NCBI GenBank assembly: GCA_003219335.1
Contig: QHOF01000183.1
Location: 1 to 13,771 of the forward strand
Source: Verrucomicrobiota bacterium
Lineage (GTDB): Bacteria > Verrucomicrobiota > Verrucomicrobiia > Chthoniobacterales > UBA10450
Direction of reading: 5' to 3'
Length of the DNA stretch: 13,771 nt
Made by a program: the position numbers and the translations under genes. Within the stretch, counting starts at the first letter, position 1. The number at the start of each line of letters is the position of its first letter. Shown piece after piece: positions 13,761 to 13,771 of this stretch. The notes under the pieces were generated by a model that was given only the letters and a program-made list of their open reading frames with translations, was not told the DNA's origin and did not search any database.

Positions 13761-13771
13761 TTCGGTAAATC

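Noticed and set aside
1..13771. CRISPR array, tRNA, rRNA, insertion sequence or phage genes
   Set aside because: No regularly spaced repeats with unique spacers, no tRNA-like cloverleaf noticed, and no transposase, integrase or phage structural proteins. The HNH gene alone is not evidence of a mobile element.

Overview
The window is bacterial chromosomal DNA, dense with genes and moderately GC-rich. A DUF1573 protein, a long Verrucomicrobia/Planctomycetes-style HNH protein, a membrane-bound pyrophosphatase of the K+-independent type, several ArnT-like and GT87-like membrane glycosyltransferases, and many short dispersed palindromes point to a soil-type Verrucomicrobiota (something like the Chthoniobacterales or Udaeobacter group). 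That assignment is inference from gene content; no rRNA or tRNA is present to confirm it.

Layout. Positions 1-2352 lie on the minus strand and read right to left: an HNH endonuclease-like gene, rmlD (dTDP-4-dehydrorhamnose reductase), and a DUF1573 gene coupled to rmlD by an ATGA overlap, frameshifted, and running off the left edge. From 2549 onward everything is on the plus strand: a glutathionyl-hydroquinone reductase (YqjG/Xi-class GST), the proton-pumping pyrophosphatase hppA (frameshifted), an ArnT-like integral membrane glycosyltransferase, a GT87/DUF2029-like membrane glycosyltransferase, and a MarR - membrane fusion protein - RND pump operon that fills the right third. The MarR gene is preceded by a perfect 24-bp MarR/SlyA-type palindrome, so the efflux operon is probably autoregulated. 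No outer-membrane channel gene is in view.

Three of the nine genes are broken, each by a short multi-base indel rather than a single-base slip. DUF1573 carries a perfect 11-bp tandem duplication, hppA lacks about 14 bp in a membrane helix, and the membrane fusion protein lacks a stretch in its coiled-coil hairpin. In each case the second frame continues the protein family cleanly, so these are recent lesions or assembly errors.

The least expected material is a set of small palindromes. Several share one design, an 8-bp stem closing a 3-nt loop. Two blocks of them sit inside the rmlD coding sequence, add about 20 and 35 extra residues in frame, and both encode the same Glu-Thr-Asp-Gly peptide. 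Another pair forms a REPIN-like inverted doublet between the reductase gene and hppA, with a compensatory base-pair change between the two copies. This resembles the Rickettsia palindromic elements and the REP/REPIN systems in principle, but the sequences are not ones I recognise.
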